This document shows positions 1 to 10,755 of a stretch of DNA of 64,000 nt, piece after piece. The position numbers were made by a program, and so were the translations under genes. The stretch is taken from contig NZ_CP107931.1 in assembly GCF_036023875.1 (NCBI RefSeq), forward strand, positions 2,914,001 to 2,978,000, written 5' to 3'. Below the pieces are notes generated by a model that saw only the letters and a program-made list of their open reading frames with translations, searched no databases and had not been told where the DNA came from. Every line of letters starts with the position of its first letter. Within the stretch, counting starts at the first letter, position 1. The stretch is from Mycobacterium sp. NBC_00419 (lineage in GTDB: Bacteria; Actinomycetota; Actinomycetes; Mycobacteriales; Mycobacteriaceae).

Positions 1-113
1 AGCTGGCGGCGCCTGCGCCCGAGGTCTACCCCTTCGAGCAGGCCGCCGAGGCGGTGGCTTCCCTGGAGAACCGCACCGCCAAGGGCAAGGTCGTCGTCCG
101 CGTGCGCGACTAG
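1..113 (+). CDS. C-terminal end of a zinc-type (MDR) dehydrogenase / quinone oxidoreductase, truncated by window edge
   Basis: Only the last 36 codons are present, in the frame starting at base 3 and ending with TAG at 111-113. The tail contains FEQAAEAVASLENRTAKGKVVV, here quoted only in part: the pattern of a helix with A-x-E-A-x-x-x-L-E followed by GKVVV is the usual C-terminus of medium-chain dehydrogenases and quinone oxidoreductases, where it closes the catalytic domain. No catalytic residue lies in the visible part, so the substrate cannot be stated. It runs in the same direction as treS but is separated from it by 123 bases containing a hairpin, so it probably belongs to another transcript. 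Confidence 0.6.
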   Translation, partial: LAAPAPEVYPFEQAAEAVASLENRTAKGKVVVRVRD

Positions 114-122
114 CACCCCGAG

Positions 123-171
123 TGGCCACTTACTGCACGCCAAACTCGCTCCAGCGTGCGATAAGTGGCCA
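123..171. terminator. Imperfect inverted repeat / hairpin, probable terminator
   Basis: The left arm starts TGGCCACTTACTGCACGC (about 124-141) and the right arm, about 152-170, reads as its reverse complement at roughly 16 of 18 positions, with a short loop between. It follows the stop of the dehydrogenase directly and precedes treS. There is no T-tract, which is normal for mycobacterial terminators. It may also be an interspersed palindromic element (compare the hairpin at 52271-52328). Confidence 0.55.
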
Positions 172-236
172 TTGGCGTTGCAATGTAGGTGCTTTGCGAC
201 GATTCGGTTCGGCCAGTGTGGGGTAGTGAAACGTAG

Positions 237-1987
<1,751 letters not shown>

Positions 1988-1991
<4 letters not shown>

Positions 1992-3310
1992 GTTCGGCGC
2001 AGAATCTGCCGTGGGCCGACTGGCTGATCACCCAACGCTGGTATGCCGGCCGCGGACGCGAGTTGACGTCCGCCAACCCCGCGGTGGTGGTGGGACTTCG
2101 CGAGGAACTGGACCTGATCCTTCTCGACGTCGGCTACAGCAACGGCACCGCAGAGCGCTATCAGGTTCTGGTGCAATGGGATTCGGCACCACTGTCCGAG
2201 TACGGCACGGTGGCGACGATCGGTTCGGCCGGAGATCACACCGCGTATGACGCGCTCTACGACCCGGCGGCGGCCCGGTTCCTGCTGTCGCTGATCGACT
2301 CGTCGGCGACGGTCGGCGAGGTGACGTTCAGCAAGGAACCCGATGTCGAGTTGCCGGTGGATGCCGCGCCGCGGGTGTCGGATGCTGAACAGAGCAACAC
2401 CAGCGTGGTGTTCGAGGAGCAGGCCATCCTGAAGGTGTTCCGCCGGGTGGCGCGCGGAGTGAACCCGGACATCGAACTCAACAGGGTGCTGGGCCGGGCC
2501 GGGAATGAGCATGTGGCAAGGCTTCTCGGGACATTCGATACCACCGACGCCGGCCAGCCGTGCCCGCTGGGTATGGTTGCGGCCTACGCCGCTAACTCCG
2601 CAGAGGGCTGGAACATGGCGACCGCGAGCACCCGAGACCTGTACGCGGAGGGCGACCTGTACGCCTATGAGGTGGGCGGCGACTTCGCCGGGGAGGCCTA
2701 CCGGCTGGGTGAGGCCGTCGCGTCGGTGCACGCCACCTTGGCCGAGGAGTTGGGAACCGCGACGGCGGTGTTGCCGATCGACGTTATGCGCGAACGGCTT
2801 TCGACGGCCGCGGCCGCAGTGCCCGGCCTGGCCGACTTTGTGCCGGCCATCGAGGAGCGCTACGCGAAGCTGGTCGAGGAGCCGATCACGGTGCAGCGGG
2901 TACACGGTGACCTGCACCTGGGCCAGGTGTTGCGGACGCCCGAGCGCTGGCTGCTGATCGACTTCGAAGGCGAGCCCGGGCAGCCGCTCGATGAACGCCG
3001 CCAACCGGATTCGCCGCTGCGCGACGTGGCCGGAATGCTGCGGTCCTTCGAATACGCCGCCTATCAGCAGTTGGTGGATCAGACCAACGACCGGCAGCTG
3101 GCCGCGCGCGCCAAGGAGTGGGTGGACCGCAACTGCGCGTCGTTCTGCGACGGGTATGCCGCCGAATCCCACAGCGATCCGCGGGACCAGTCGGCGGTGC
3201 TGTCGGCCTACGAGCTGGACAAGGCCGTCTACGAGGCGGCATACGAGGCGCGACACCGGCCGGGTTGGCTGCACATCCCGCTGCGCTCGATCGCGCGCCT
3301 GGTGGGCTGA
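1988..3310 (+). CDS. mak: Maltokinase
   Basis: 440 residues from the ATG at 1988, which overlaps the treS stop and is preceded by GGAGGAGAAG. It phosphorylates maltose with ATP to maltose 1-phosphate, the donor for GlgE. The fold is that of aminoglycoside/choline kinases: [11 protein letters not shown] holds the catalytic HGD-type loop and [17 protein letters not shown] the metal-binding DFE motif. The N-terminus [19 protein letters not shown] is typical of mycobacterial Mak (formerly Pep2, about 455 residues in M. tuberculosis), where it forms the cap domain. In some organisms treS and mak are fused; here they are separate but coupled by a 4-base overlap. A longer frame open to base 1802 only reads through treS in another register. 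Confidence 0.96.
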
Positions 3311-3320
3311 GGTTGCCCCG

Positions 3321-3542
3321 CTAGTCCTCGAGTAGCCGCAGCGCCAGGCGCGGGCAGCGCTTCACCGCGGCCTTGGCATACTTCAGCGATTCCGGGGCGA
3401 TCAACGGCTCGCGAGCGGCTTTGTGTGCCAACGGATATCCCCAGTCGTCCCGGGTGAAGACCTCGGGCAGCAGTTCGGTGCACAGCCCGCGACCGTCACA
3501 CCGGGTCCAGTCGATGTGCATCCGGGTCTTCGATGCGCTCAT
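3321..3542 (-). CDS. Small [3Fe-4S]-type ferredoxin
   Basis: 73 residues with three conserved cysteines: C15-DGRGL-C21 and C63 in the RCPR motif. The spacing C-x2-x-x2-C then CP is that of mycobacterial single-cluster ferredoxins that serve cytochromes P450; the position that would be the fourth ligand of a [4Fe-4S] cluster is Arg18 here. The ATG overlaps the stop of the upstream apbE-like gene (ATGA), so the two form an operon. It meets mak tail to tail with a 10-base gap. No P450 adjoins it; the one in this window is 47 kb away. The redox partner is unknown. Confidence 0.85.
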   Translation of the reverse strand: MSASKTRMHIDWTRCDGRGLCTELLPEVFTRDDWGYPLAHKAAREPLIAPESLKYAKAAVKRCPRLALRLLED

Positions 3543-4453
3543 GTCTGGGGCCATCCTCCTATGGTGCGCACCGCACCCTCGCGGTCGACAAGCCGAGCCG
3601 CAACACCGAGGCCCGCAATCCAGTCCGGGGCCCGATGCCCACGAACCACGGCCGCGGTGCTGATCGTGTTGGCAGCAAGGCAGTTCGCCGCGGCAACACT
3701 GACGGTTCGCCACACCGGGTCGGCGGACCGCCCGGTACGCGGGTCGACGATGTGGTGCACCAGATCGCCGTCGCGCCACCACCGCCTGCGCAGGGTGCTC
3801 GATGTCGCCAGGCCCGAGCCGGCGCCCAGCGTCACCCGGGACACCGGGTCGTCGTCGCTGTCGGCCACCAGCACCTGCCATCCGCCGTCGGCGGCCGGCC
3901 CCACCGTGGCGATGTCGCCACCGAGGTTGACCAGCACCCCGCTGCCGGTGCGGTCGTGCACCAGCCGCGCGCACCGGTCGGCGGCGACCGCCTTGGCGGT
4001 GGCGCCCAGATCCAGCAGCACCCCGGCGGGCAGCCGGACGGTCCCGCCGTCGAACTCGACCATCGACCAGTCCGCCCGCATGGCGATCGAGGCCACCCGC
4101 GGCAGGGCCGGGTCGAGCTCGTCGATATCGCGGTCGTAGCCCAGCTCGATCAATGCCGAACCGACCGTCGGATCCACGTCACCGTCGGTGTACCGAGCCG
4201 CCTCGAGCGCCGCGTCGATCAACTCCGCCAGCACCGGGCTCACCGCGGTGCGCGCACCGCCCGCACCGGCCAGCGCACAGATCTCGGAGTCGGGCCGAAA
4301 CCGCGAGGCGGCCTCCTCGATCACGTCGAGTTCGGCGTCGACGACGGCCCGGGCCGCCACCAGCGCAGCCGGGTCGGCGACCAGCAGGTGCATATCGGTG
4401 CTCCACCGGCTCCACTGCGACTGGCCGGGGCCGGCCAGCGTCGACGCCATCAT
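3539..4453 (-). CDS. ApbE-like FAD:protein FMN transferase
   Basis: About 304 residues if started at the tandem ATG codons at 4453/4450. The family attaches FMN to a Thr of target flavoproteins such as Nqr/Rnf subunits or flavin reductase domains. Seen in order: LLDLGATAKAVAAD (Mg/FAD site), VNLGGDIATVG (NxGGD motif), TSSTLRRRWW and HHIVDPRTGRSAD (HxxDPxTG motif). Mycobacterial members are usually cytoplasmic, and no lipobox is present. The ferredoxin gene follows with an ATGA overlap, suggesting a joint role in building or feeding a flavoprotein redox chain, though no obvious FMN-acceptor protein is nearby. An upstream ATG at 4474 is possible but falls in a palindrome and lacks a spaced ribosome site; the open frame continues to 4525. 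Confidence 0.85.
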   Translation of the reverse strand: MMASTLAGPGQSQWSRWSTDMHLLVADPAALVAARAVVDAELDVIEEAASRFRPDSEICALAGAGGARTAVSPVLAELIDAALEAARYTDGDVDPTVGSALIELGYDRDIDELDPALPRVASIAMRADWSMVEFDGGTVRLPAGVLLDLGATAKAVAADRCARLVHDRTGSGVLVNLGGDIATVGPAADGGWQVLVADSDDDPVSRVTLGAGSGLATSSTLRRRWWRDGDLVHHIVDPRTGRSADPVWRTVSVAAANCLAANTISTAAVVRGHRAPDWIAGLGVAARLVDREGAVRTIGGWPQT

Positions 4454-4472
4454 GGTCCCAGCGTGGGCGACC

Positions 4473-4494
4473 ATTCTTTGAGCGTTGTAAGAAT
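4473..4494. promoter_or_regulatory. Palindrome in the apbE / response-regulator divergent promoter
   Basis: ATTCTT at 4473-4478 is mirrored by AAGAAT at 4489-4494 with a 10-base spacer. It is AT-rich against a GC-rich background and lies between the divergent apbE-like gene and the response regulator. It could be an operator for the adjacent regulator or a promoter element; no direct evidence. Confidence 0.35.
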
Positions 4495-4540
4495 CGCCAT
4501 TGCGGGCGGTAGGCACCGCTGTCATGGCACCCTCGACAAC

Positions 4541-5212
4541 GTGTCAGACATCGGGCCCAAGCTGCTGGTCGTCGAGGACGACCGCGTGCTCAGCGCGATG
4601 CTTGCCGAGCTGTTCACCGACGAGGGCTACCGGGTCGACACCGCCTACGACGGGCAGCAGGGTATGCACCGCGGCCTGTCCGGCGAGTACGACGCCCTGA
4701 TCGTGGACCGCGGCCTGCCCGTCATGGACGGCGCGGAACTGGTCGCGCTGCTGCGATCCCGCGGGGTCAGCGCACCGGCGCTGATCCTGACCGCCCGCGG
4801 AGCGGTGCAGGACCGGGTGGAAGGCCTCGACGCCGGCGCGCAGGACTACCTGGTCAAGCCCTTCGAGATCCCCGAGCTCCTGGCCCGGGTGCGGGCGTTG
4901 CTGCGCCGCACCGACAACACCGCCACCGTCAGCGCGGGTGGACTGGTGTTGGACCGGGTGACGCGGCGGGTGTCCGGCGACACCCCGAGTGGCATCGAGG
5001 TCGAACTGTCCGAGCGGGAGGCGTCGCTGCTGGGCGCCTTGATGGGCGCACCCAAGCGGGTGTTCAGCCGAACCCAGCTGCTGGACACCGTGTTCGACGG
5101 CGCGGAATCCAGCGGTGCCGTCGACCTCTACGTGCACTATCTGCGCCGCAAGCTCGGCAAGCAGGTGATCCGGACCGTGCACGGCACCGGCTACCGATTC
5201 GGGCTCGGCTGA
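4541..5212 (+). CDS. OmpR/PhoB-family response regulator
   Basis: 223 residues from the GTG at 4541. The receiver domain (1-120) has the acidic pair in VVEDD (12-14), the phospho-acceptor D56 in DALIVDRGLPVMDG, a Thr in LILTARG and the Lys in YLVKPFE. The winged-helix domain (about 130-223) ends in HYLRRKLGKQVIRTVHGTGYRFG, typical of OmpR/PhoB members. The sensor kinase starts 2 bases after its stop, so this is a standard two-component pair. It is divergent from the apbE-ferredoxin operon, which may be a target. The frame is open far upstream, but the homologous start is at SDIGPKLLVVEDD. Confidence 0.92.
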   Translation: MSDIGPKLLVVEDDRVLSAMLAELFTDEGYRVDTAYDGQQGMHRGLSGEYDALIVDRGLPVMDGAELVALLRSRGVSAPALILTARGAVQDRVEGLDAGAQDYLVKPFEIPELLARVRALLRRTDNTATVSAGGLVLDRVTRRVSGDTPSGIEVELSEREASLLGALMGAPKRVFSRTQLLDTVFDGAESSGAVDLYVHYLRRKLGKQVIRTVHGTGYRFGLG

Positions 5213-5214
5213 GC

Positions 5215-6444
5215 ATGCGCACCACCGACACCTCCGCCCCGCCGAGTGACCTCGCGCTCGTCAAACGCGCCGGCCGCGTCGCGGCGTTCCAGGCCTCCGC
5301 AGCGCTGGCCCTGGTGCTGCTCCTGGTCGGCGGCGTCGTCTTCGCGGTCTACGTGCGCACCCAGCACCGCGAGATCGACGCCGAGTTGCAGAGCGTCGCG
5401 ATGGCCGCCGACGACACCGACGACCCGCCGCCGGACATGGAGCTGGCCATGCGTCAGCTCGACGGCGCCACCTCCTTCAGTGACGGTGGGCAGCCGGGCG
5501 TGGCGCTGTTGACCGGACCCGCCGGCTTCAGCGAAATTCATGCCGAGGGCCGGCATTTCCGGGCGCTGACGGTGGACCGGCCGCAGGGGCGGGTGGTGGC
5601 GATGATGGACATGGCGCCCTACCAGACCGGGCGGAGCCGACTGCTGATGTCGCTGGCCTTCGCGGAGTTGGTCGGCATCCTGGCCTCGATCGCCGTGGTG
5701 GCCTTGTTCACCCGCCGGTCGGTGCAACCACTGGCGCAGGCGCTGGCGCTGCAGCGCAGGTTCGTCGCCGACGCCTCCCACGAGCTACGGGCGCCGCTGA
5801 CGGTCCTGCACACCAGAGCCCAGCTGCTCGCGCACCGGGTCGGGACCGCCGACGCGCAGACCGTCCAGAAGGATGCTGACGCACTGGTCGCCGACACCCG
5901 GGTGCTCGGCGACATCGTCGAGGACCTGCTGGCCTCGGCGACGATGACCGCCGGGACGCCGCTGCGCGACCGGGTGGACATCGCCGCAGTGGCTGCCGCT
6001 GTGCGCGACAGCATGTCGTCCTACGCCGAGTCGCTGGGTGTTGCGCTGACGTACGAGTGTGAAAGCAACGCGGCTGCAGGTGGTTTCGACGTCAACGGGT
6101 CAGAAGCCGCGCTGCGCCGTGCATTGACCGCACTGGTGGACAACGCGCTGGGACACCAGCATGAGGGCGGCACGGTGCAGATCCTGGTCAGCCGGAAGGG
6201 CGCGACCGTGGCAGCCGCCGTGGCCGACGACGGGGTGGGTATCGACACCGAAACGCTGGCCACCCTGTTCACCCGGTTCTCGCACGGTGCCGAGCACACC
6301 ACCCGCGAAGGCCGGGAGTCCTACGGGATCGGCCTCGCTCTGGTGCGTGAGATCGCCCACGCCCACGGCGGTGACATCACGGTGTCGTCGGTTCCCGGAC
6401 AGGGAGCGACGTTCACGCTGACGCTGCCCGCCGCCGCCAGATGA
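5215..6444 (+). CDS. Membrane sensor histidine kinase
   Basis: 409 residues. A membrane segment at about 23-45, an extracytoplasmic sensor stretch of about 95 residues and a second membrane segment at about 143-165 precede the kinase core. The phospho-acceptor is H189 in FVADASHELRAPL. The ATP domain has an N box (ALVDNALGHQ), G1 (VADDGVGID) and G2 (SYGIGLALV) and ends GQGATFTLTLP. The N box reads DNALGH rather than the usual DNAxKY/F. It is the cognate kinase of the response regulator that starts upstream. The signal is unknown. Its last 32 bases overlap, tail to tail, the small membrane protein gene on the other strand. Confidence 0.92.
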   Translation: MRTTDTSAPPSDLALVKRAGRVAAFQASAALALVLLLVGGVVFAVYVRTQHREIDAELQSVAMAADDTDDPPPDMELAMRQLDGATSFSDGGQPGVALLTGPAGFSEIHAEGRHFRALTVDRPQGRVVAMMDMAPYQTGRSRLLMSLAFAELVGILASIAVVALFTRRSVQPLAQALALQRRFVADASHELRAPLTVLHTRAQLLAHRVGTADAQTVQKDADALVADTRVLGDIVEDLLASATMTAGTPLRDRVDIAAVAAAVRDSMSSYAESLGVALTYECESNAAAGGFDVNGSEAALRRALTALVDNALGHQHEGGTVQILVSRKGATVAAAVADDGVGIDTETLATLFTRFSHGAEHTTREGRESYGIGLALVREIAHAHGGDITVSSVPGQGATFTLTLPAAAR

Positions 6445-6622
6445 TCAACCCCAGCACAGTGAAGGCCAGCGCCGCCGGCAACCGTGCCGCGGGCGCATTC
6501 TGCTGAACCCACTGTCGCACAATATTTTTGGCTCCCCACTCGGCAGGGTAGGCGTCGATTTCCCGGCGGGTGCGCTCGATGTCGGTGTCGACGTCGTTGT
6601 CGCCGTCGGCCTCTGCGTCCAT
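6413..6622 (-). CDS. Small DUF3618-like single-pass membrane protein
   Basis: 69 residues from the ATG at 6622, which overlaps the stop of the upstream SDR gene (TGATG). The N-terminal third is very acidic and includes DIERTRREIDAY, resembling the DUF3618 signature; a hydrophobic segment LPAALAFTVLGLIIW (about 49-63) is followed by RRR, so the N-terminus is probably outside or the protein is a C-anchored membrane protein. DUF3618 proteins are common in mycobacteria and have no established function. A GTG one codon upstream is an alternative start. The 3' end overlaps the histidine kinase gene. Confidence 0.65.
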   Translation of the reverse strand: MDAEADGDNDVDTDIERTRREIDAYPAEWGAKNIVRQWVQQNAPAARLPAALAFTVLGLIIWRRRAASA

Positions 6623-7413
6623 CACCGGTTCGCCGGGGTGGACAACACCCGATTCGCGACGGCCTTGACCGAGTCGGGCAGCACCCGGTTCGCCAGACCG
6701 AACACCTTGGTGCTCAACGACTCTGCGACCACCTTCTGGTCGCCGCGCATCAGGGCCTGGTATCCCTGCCGCGCCACCTCGGCCGGGTCGTCCTTGTCCT
6801 GCATCCGGCCGACCACGGTGTCGTCCATCTTGGCGCGGCGAAAGAAGTTGGTGTCGGTCGGTCCGGGCATCAGGGAGGTGACGGTGACGTCCGTGTCGCG
6901 CAGCTCGTCACGCAGCGCCTCGGCCAGCGACTGGATGAACGACTTGGAGGCGTTGTAGACCGGCTGGTAGGACCCCGGCATCGTCGAGGCGATCGACGAG
7001 GTGAACAACACCTTGCCGGAGTTGCGCCGGGCCATGTCACGCAGGATCAGCTTGGCCAGCTGCATGGTGGACCGCACATTGAGGTCGACGATGTCGAAGT
7101 CGTCGGCCAGGTCGGTGTCGATGAACCTGCCGCCCCGGCCGACCCCGGCGTTGAGCGCCGCCGCCGCCAAGGGGCGGCCGTCCTCGACGACCGTGCGGTA
7201 GAGCTGGTCGACCCCCTCGGCGCTCCGCAGATCCACCTGGACCGCCTCCGCCGAGGCACCGCCGTGGGCGAGTGACGCCGCCGCGGTGACGATGGCGTCA
7301 TCCTCGGCGGCGACGATCACGTCATATCCGTTGGTGGCGAACTGCCGGGCCAGCTGGTGTCCGATACCGCTGGAGGCGCCCGTGATCAGGGCCAAAGGTC
7401 TGGTGTCAGTCAT
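6622..7413 (-). CDS. Short-chain dehydrogenase/reductase
   Basis: 263 residues, a classical SDR. TGASSGIGHQLA is the nucleotide-binding GxxxGxG motif, ALNAGVG the NNAG-like motif, SSIAS plus YNASKSF the catalytic Ser-Tyr-Lys, and MPGPTDTNFF the usual PG loop. The substrate is not predictable. It is translationally coupled to the small DUF3618-like protein downstream and divergent from recC with 63 bases between starts. Confidence 0.9.
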   Translation of the reverse strand: MTDTRPLALITGASSGIGHQLARQFATNGYDVIVAAEDDAIVTAAASLAHGGASAEAVQVDLRSAEGVDQLYRTVVEDGRPLAAAALNAGVGRGGRFIDTDLADDFDIVDLNVRSTMQLAKLILRDMARRNSGKVLFTSSIASTMPGSYQPVYNASKSFIQSLAEALRDELRDTDVTVTSLMPGPTDTNFFRRAKMDDTVVGRMQDKDDPAEVARQGYQALMRGDQKVVAESLSTKVFGLANRVLPDSVKAVANRVLSTPANR

Positions 7414-7476
7414 GGCCGACGGCTACCCGGTCAGGGCAGCGCCAAACTGTCGGACGCGCGGTTTACGGTTATGCCG

Positions 7477-10400
7477 ATGGCCCTGCACGTACACCGCGCC
7501 GAGCGCACCGATGTGCTCGCTGACGGCCTCGGCGCGCTGCTGGCCACCCCACAGCCGGACCCGTTTGCCGAGGAACTCGTGGTGGTGCCCGCCCGCGGCG
7601 TGGAACGCTGGCTCAGCCAGCGGCTCTCCCACCTGTTGGGCCGGGGCGCCAGCGCCGACGGCATCTGCGCCGGGGTGTCGTTCCGCTCGCCGGGCTCGCT
7701 GATCGCTCACATTTCCGGGCCGATCACCGGCACCCGCGACGACGACCCGTGGTCGCCGGAGGCGATGGCCTGGCCACTGCTGGAGGTCATCGACGCCTGT
7801 CTCGACGAGCCGTGGTGCCGCACCCTGGCCACCCACCTCGGCCACTTCGACGACGGCGAGGAGAAGGAGCTGCGCCAGGGGCGGCGCTACGCGGTGGCCC
7901 GCCGCCTTGCCGGCCTGTTCGCCTCCTACGCCCGGCAGCGCCCGCAACTGCTGGTGGACTGGCTCGACGGCACGCCCGGTGAGCTCGACGCGGATCTAGG
8001 GTGGCAGCCCCACCTGTGGCGTGCGCTGGTCGAGACGATGGCCATCGACCCACCCCATGTGCGGCACGCGAAAACCGTTCTGCAGCTTCAGGAATCCGGT
8101 GCGGAACTGCCCGCCCGGCTTTCGCTGTTCGGTCACACCCGGCTGGCGAGCACCGAGATCGAGCTCATCGAGGCGCTGTCCACCCACCATGACGTGCACC
8201 TGTGGTTGCCGCACCCCAGCGCCGAACTGTGGACTGCGCTGGCCGCGCTGCGTGGCACCGTCGCCCGCAGTGAAGACCTCAGCCACCGAAGCGTCAACCA
8301 CCCCCTGCTGGCCACCCTCGGCCGGGATCTGCGCGAGCTCCAGCGCAGCCTGCCCTCAGCGGTGGCCACCGACGAATTCCTCGGCGGGATCGACCGGCCC
8401 GACACCCTGCTGGGCTGGCTGCAGTCCGACATCGCCGCCAACGCCGTTCGCCCGCAGGGGAGGTCGCTGCGCGAGGACGACCGCTCCGTGCAGGTACACA
8501 GCTGTCACGGGCCCGCCCGGCAGATCGACGTGCTGCGCGAAGTCTTGCTCGGTCTGCTCACCGACGACCCGACCCTGGAACCCCGCGACATCCTGGTGAT
8601 GTGCCCCGACATCGAGACGTACGCGGCGCTGATCATCGCCGACTTCGGTCTCGGCGACATCGTCCCCGGCGCGCACCCCGCCCACCGGCTGCGGGTTCGG
8701 CTGGCCGACCGGTCCCTGGTGCAGACCAACCCGCTGCTCGCGGTCGCGTCACAGATGCTCGCGCTTGCGGGTGGGCGGGTGACGGCCACCGAGGTGCTCA
8801 ACATCGCGCAGTCCGCGCCGGTGCGGGCCCGGTTCGGCTTCACCGACGACGACCTGGAGAGCATCACCAGGTGGGTGCAACAGGCCAACATCCGATGGGG
8901 CCTGGACACCGAACACCGCGCCCCCTACGGCATCCCGTTCATCCAGAACACCTGGCGATTCGGCATCGACCGGGTGCTCGCAGGAGTCGCGATGTCCGAC
9001 GACTCCCAGGCCTGGCTCGACGTGACGCTGCCGCTCGACGACGTCGGCAGCAACAGCGTGGAGCTGGCCGGCCGCCTCGCTGAGTTCGTCACCCGCCTGC
9101 AACGCGTCATCGAATCACTGCGCGGGGTAAGGCCATTGGCCGAATGGATCACCGCACTCGGCGACGGGGTCGCACTGCTCACCCGCACCGCCGGGGACGA
9201 TGCCTGGCAGACCAGCCAGCTGCAACGTGAGTTCGGCGACGTCGTGGCGACCGCCGGGCCGCGTGCAGAAATCCCGATGCGGTTGCCCGATGTCAGCGCC
9301 CTGCTGCAACGCCACCTCGCGGGCCGCCCGACCCGGGCCAACTTCCGTACCGGCACGCTCACGGTCTGCACCATGGTGCCGATGCGGTCCGTACCGCACC
9401 GGGTGGTGTGCCTGGTGGGCCTCGACGACACCGTCTTCCCCCGCATCGGTGTCCGCGACGGCGACGACGCCCTGGCCCGGACCCCCCTGACCGGCGAGCG
9501 CGACATTCGCTCCGAGGACCGCCAACTGCTGCTCGACGCGATCTGCTCGGCCAGCGAGAAGCTCGTCATCACCTACACCGGAGCCAACGAATACTCCGGC
9601 CATCAGCGCCCGCCCGCCGTGCCACTGGCCGAACTGCTCGACGCACTCGACCGGACCACCGAAGCACCGATCTGCGAACACCTCGTCGTGCGCCACCCGT
9701 TGCAGCCCTTCGATATTCGCAACGTCACACCGGGGGCGCTCGGGGTGCCCGGGCAGCCGTTCACCTTCGACACCGCGGCGATCAATGCCGCGTCGGTGAC
9801 CCGTGGTCAGCGCCCCGAACAACCTGACCTGCTGGCCCACCCGCTACCGGCGCCGCCTCCCGATGACGTGACGCTGCCGGACCTGATGAAGTTCTTCGCC
9901 AACCCGGTCAAGGGCTTCTTCGCCGCACTCGACCTCACCCTGCCCTGGGAGGTCGAGGGGGTCGACGATGCCATGCCCGTCGAGATCGACAAACTGCAGG
10001 AATGGACCGTCGGCCAGCGCCTGCTCACCGACATGCTGGCCGGGATGGACCCCGAGCGGGCCGGCCAGGCCGAGTGGCGCCGGGGTTCCCTGCCGCCCGG
10101 CCGGCTCGGCTGGCGCAAGGCAGGCGAATTGCGCGATCAGGCAACCGAACTCGCCCGCGCGGCGCTGTTCCATCGCAGCGGCTCACCGCAGGCGTACGAC
10201 GTCGACATCGACCTCGGTGGCGGGCGCCGGCTGACCGGCACCGTCTCCCCGGTGTACGGCAGCCGGCTGGTGGAGGTCACCTACTCCAAGCTCGACGCCC
10301 AGCATCTACTCAAGGCGTGGATCCCGTTGGTGGCGCTGTCGGCGGCGCGGCCCGGCGCGTGGTCGGCGATCTGCATCGGCAGGCAACGCCGGCGCACCGG

Positions 10401-10755
10401 CGCCGCCGAACGTGTGCTCGGGCAGCCCCGCCACGATCCCGTCGCCGTCCTGCGTGAGCTGGTGGCCATCTACGACGCCGGACGACGGGAACCGATTCCC
10501 CTGCCCATCAAGACATCTCATGCCTGGGCCGCGGCCCGGCACAGCCGCCAGGACCCTAAGGCTGAGGCGTTGTCGAAGTGGCGTTACGAGCGCGACGACC
10601 GCGCCATCGAACGGGTGTGGGGCCGCGAACCCGACCTCAACGCGCTGCTGACACCACCTCGCCCCGGCGAGGAGACCGACGGTGAGACGACCCGGCTGGG
10701 TGCCTTCGCGGTGCGCCTGTGGGAGCCGCTCCTGGTGGCCGAGGACGGTGCGTGA
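7477..10755 (+). CDS. recC: RecC subunit of the RecBCD exonuclease V
   Basis: 1092 residues from the ATG at 7477 (MALHVHRAERTD), matching the N-terminus and length of mycobacterial RecC; an ATG two codons earlier also exists. The N-terminus has PARGVERWLSQRLS, typical of RecC, with a degenerate helicase fold that lacks a proper Walker A. RecC recognises Chi-like signals and holds the complex together in other bacteria. Its stop overlaps the recB start by one base (TGATG). In mycobacteria RecBCD acts mainly in single-strand annealing rather than in RecA-dependent repair, where AdnAB is used; that is family knowledge, not visible here. Confidence 0.96.
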   Translation: MALHVHRAERTDVLADGLGALLATPQPDPFAEELVVVPARGVERWLSQRLSHLLGRGASADGICAGVSFRSPGSLIAHISGPITGTRDDDPWSPEAMAWPLLEVIDACLDEPWCRTLATHLGHFDDGEEKELRQGRRYAVARRLAGLFASYARQRPQLLVDWLDGTPGELDADLGWQPHLWRALVETMAIDPPHVRHAKTVLQLQESGAELPARLSLFGHTRLASTEIELIEALSTHHDVHLWLPHPSAELWTALAALRGTVARSEDLSHRSVNHPLLATLGRDLRELQRSLPSAVATDEFLGGIDRPDTLLGWLQSDIAANAVRPQGRSLREDDRSVQVHSCHGPARQIDVLREVLLGLLTDDPTLEPRDILVMCPDIETYAALIIADFGLGDIVPGAHPAHRLRVRLADRSLVQTNPLLAVASQMLALAGGRVTATEVLNIAQSAPVRARFGFTDDDLESITRWVQQANIRWGLDTEHRAPYGIPFIQNTWRFGIDRVLAGVAMSDDSQAWLDVTLPLDDVGSNSVELAGRLAEFVTRLQRVIESLRGVRPLAEWITALGDGVALLTRTAGDDAWQTSQLQREFGDVVATAGPRAEIPMRLPDVSALLQRHLAGRPTRANFRTGTLTVCTMVPMRSVPHRVVCLVGLDDTVFPRIGVRDGDDALARTPLTGERDIRSEDRQLLLDAICSASEKLVITYTGANEYSGHQRPPAVPLAELLDALDRTTEAPICEHLVVRHPLQPFDIRNVTPGALGVPGQPFTFDTAAINAASVTRGQRPEQPDLLAHPLPAPPPDDVTLPDLMKFFANPVKGFFAALDLTLPWEVEGVDDAMPVEIDKLQEWTVGQRLLTDMLAGMDPERAGQAEWRRGSLPPGRLGWRKAGELRDQATELARAALFHRSGSPQAYDVDIDLGGGRRLTGTVSPVYGSRLVEVTYSKLDAQHLLKAWIPLVALSAARPGAWSAICIGRQRRRTGAAERVLGQPRHDPVAVLRELVAIYDAGRREPIPLPIKTSHAWAAARHSRQDPKAEALSKWRYERDDRAIERVWGREPDLNALLTPPRPGEETDGETTRLGAFAVRLWEPLLVAEDGA

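Noticed and set aside
4474..4525. Longer N-termini for the ApbE-like protein
   Set aside because: They cross a palindrome and the promoter region of the divergent response regulator and lack a spaced ribosome site; kept as a possible alternative only.
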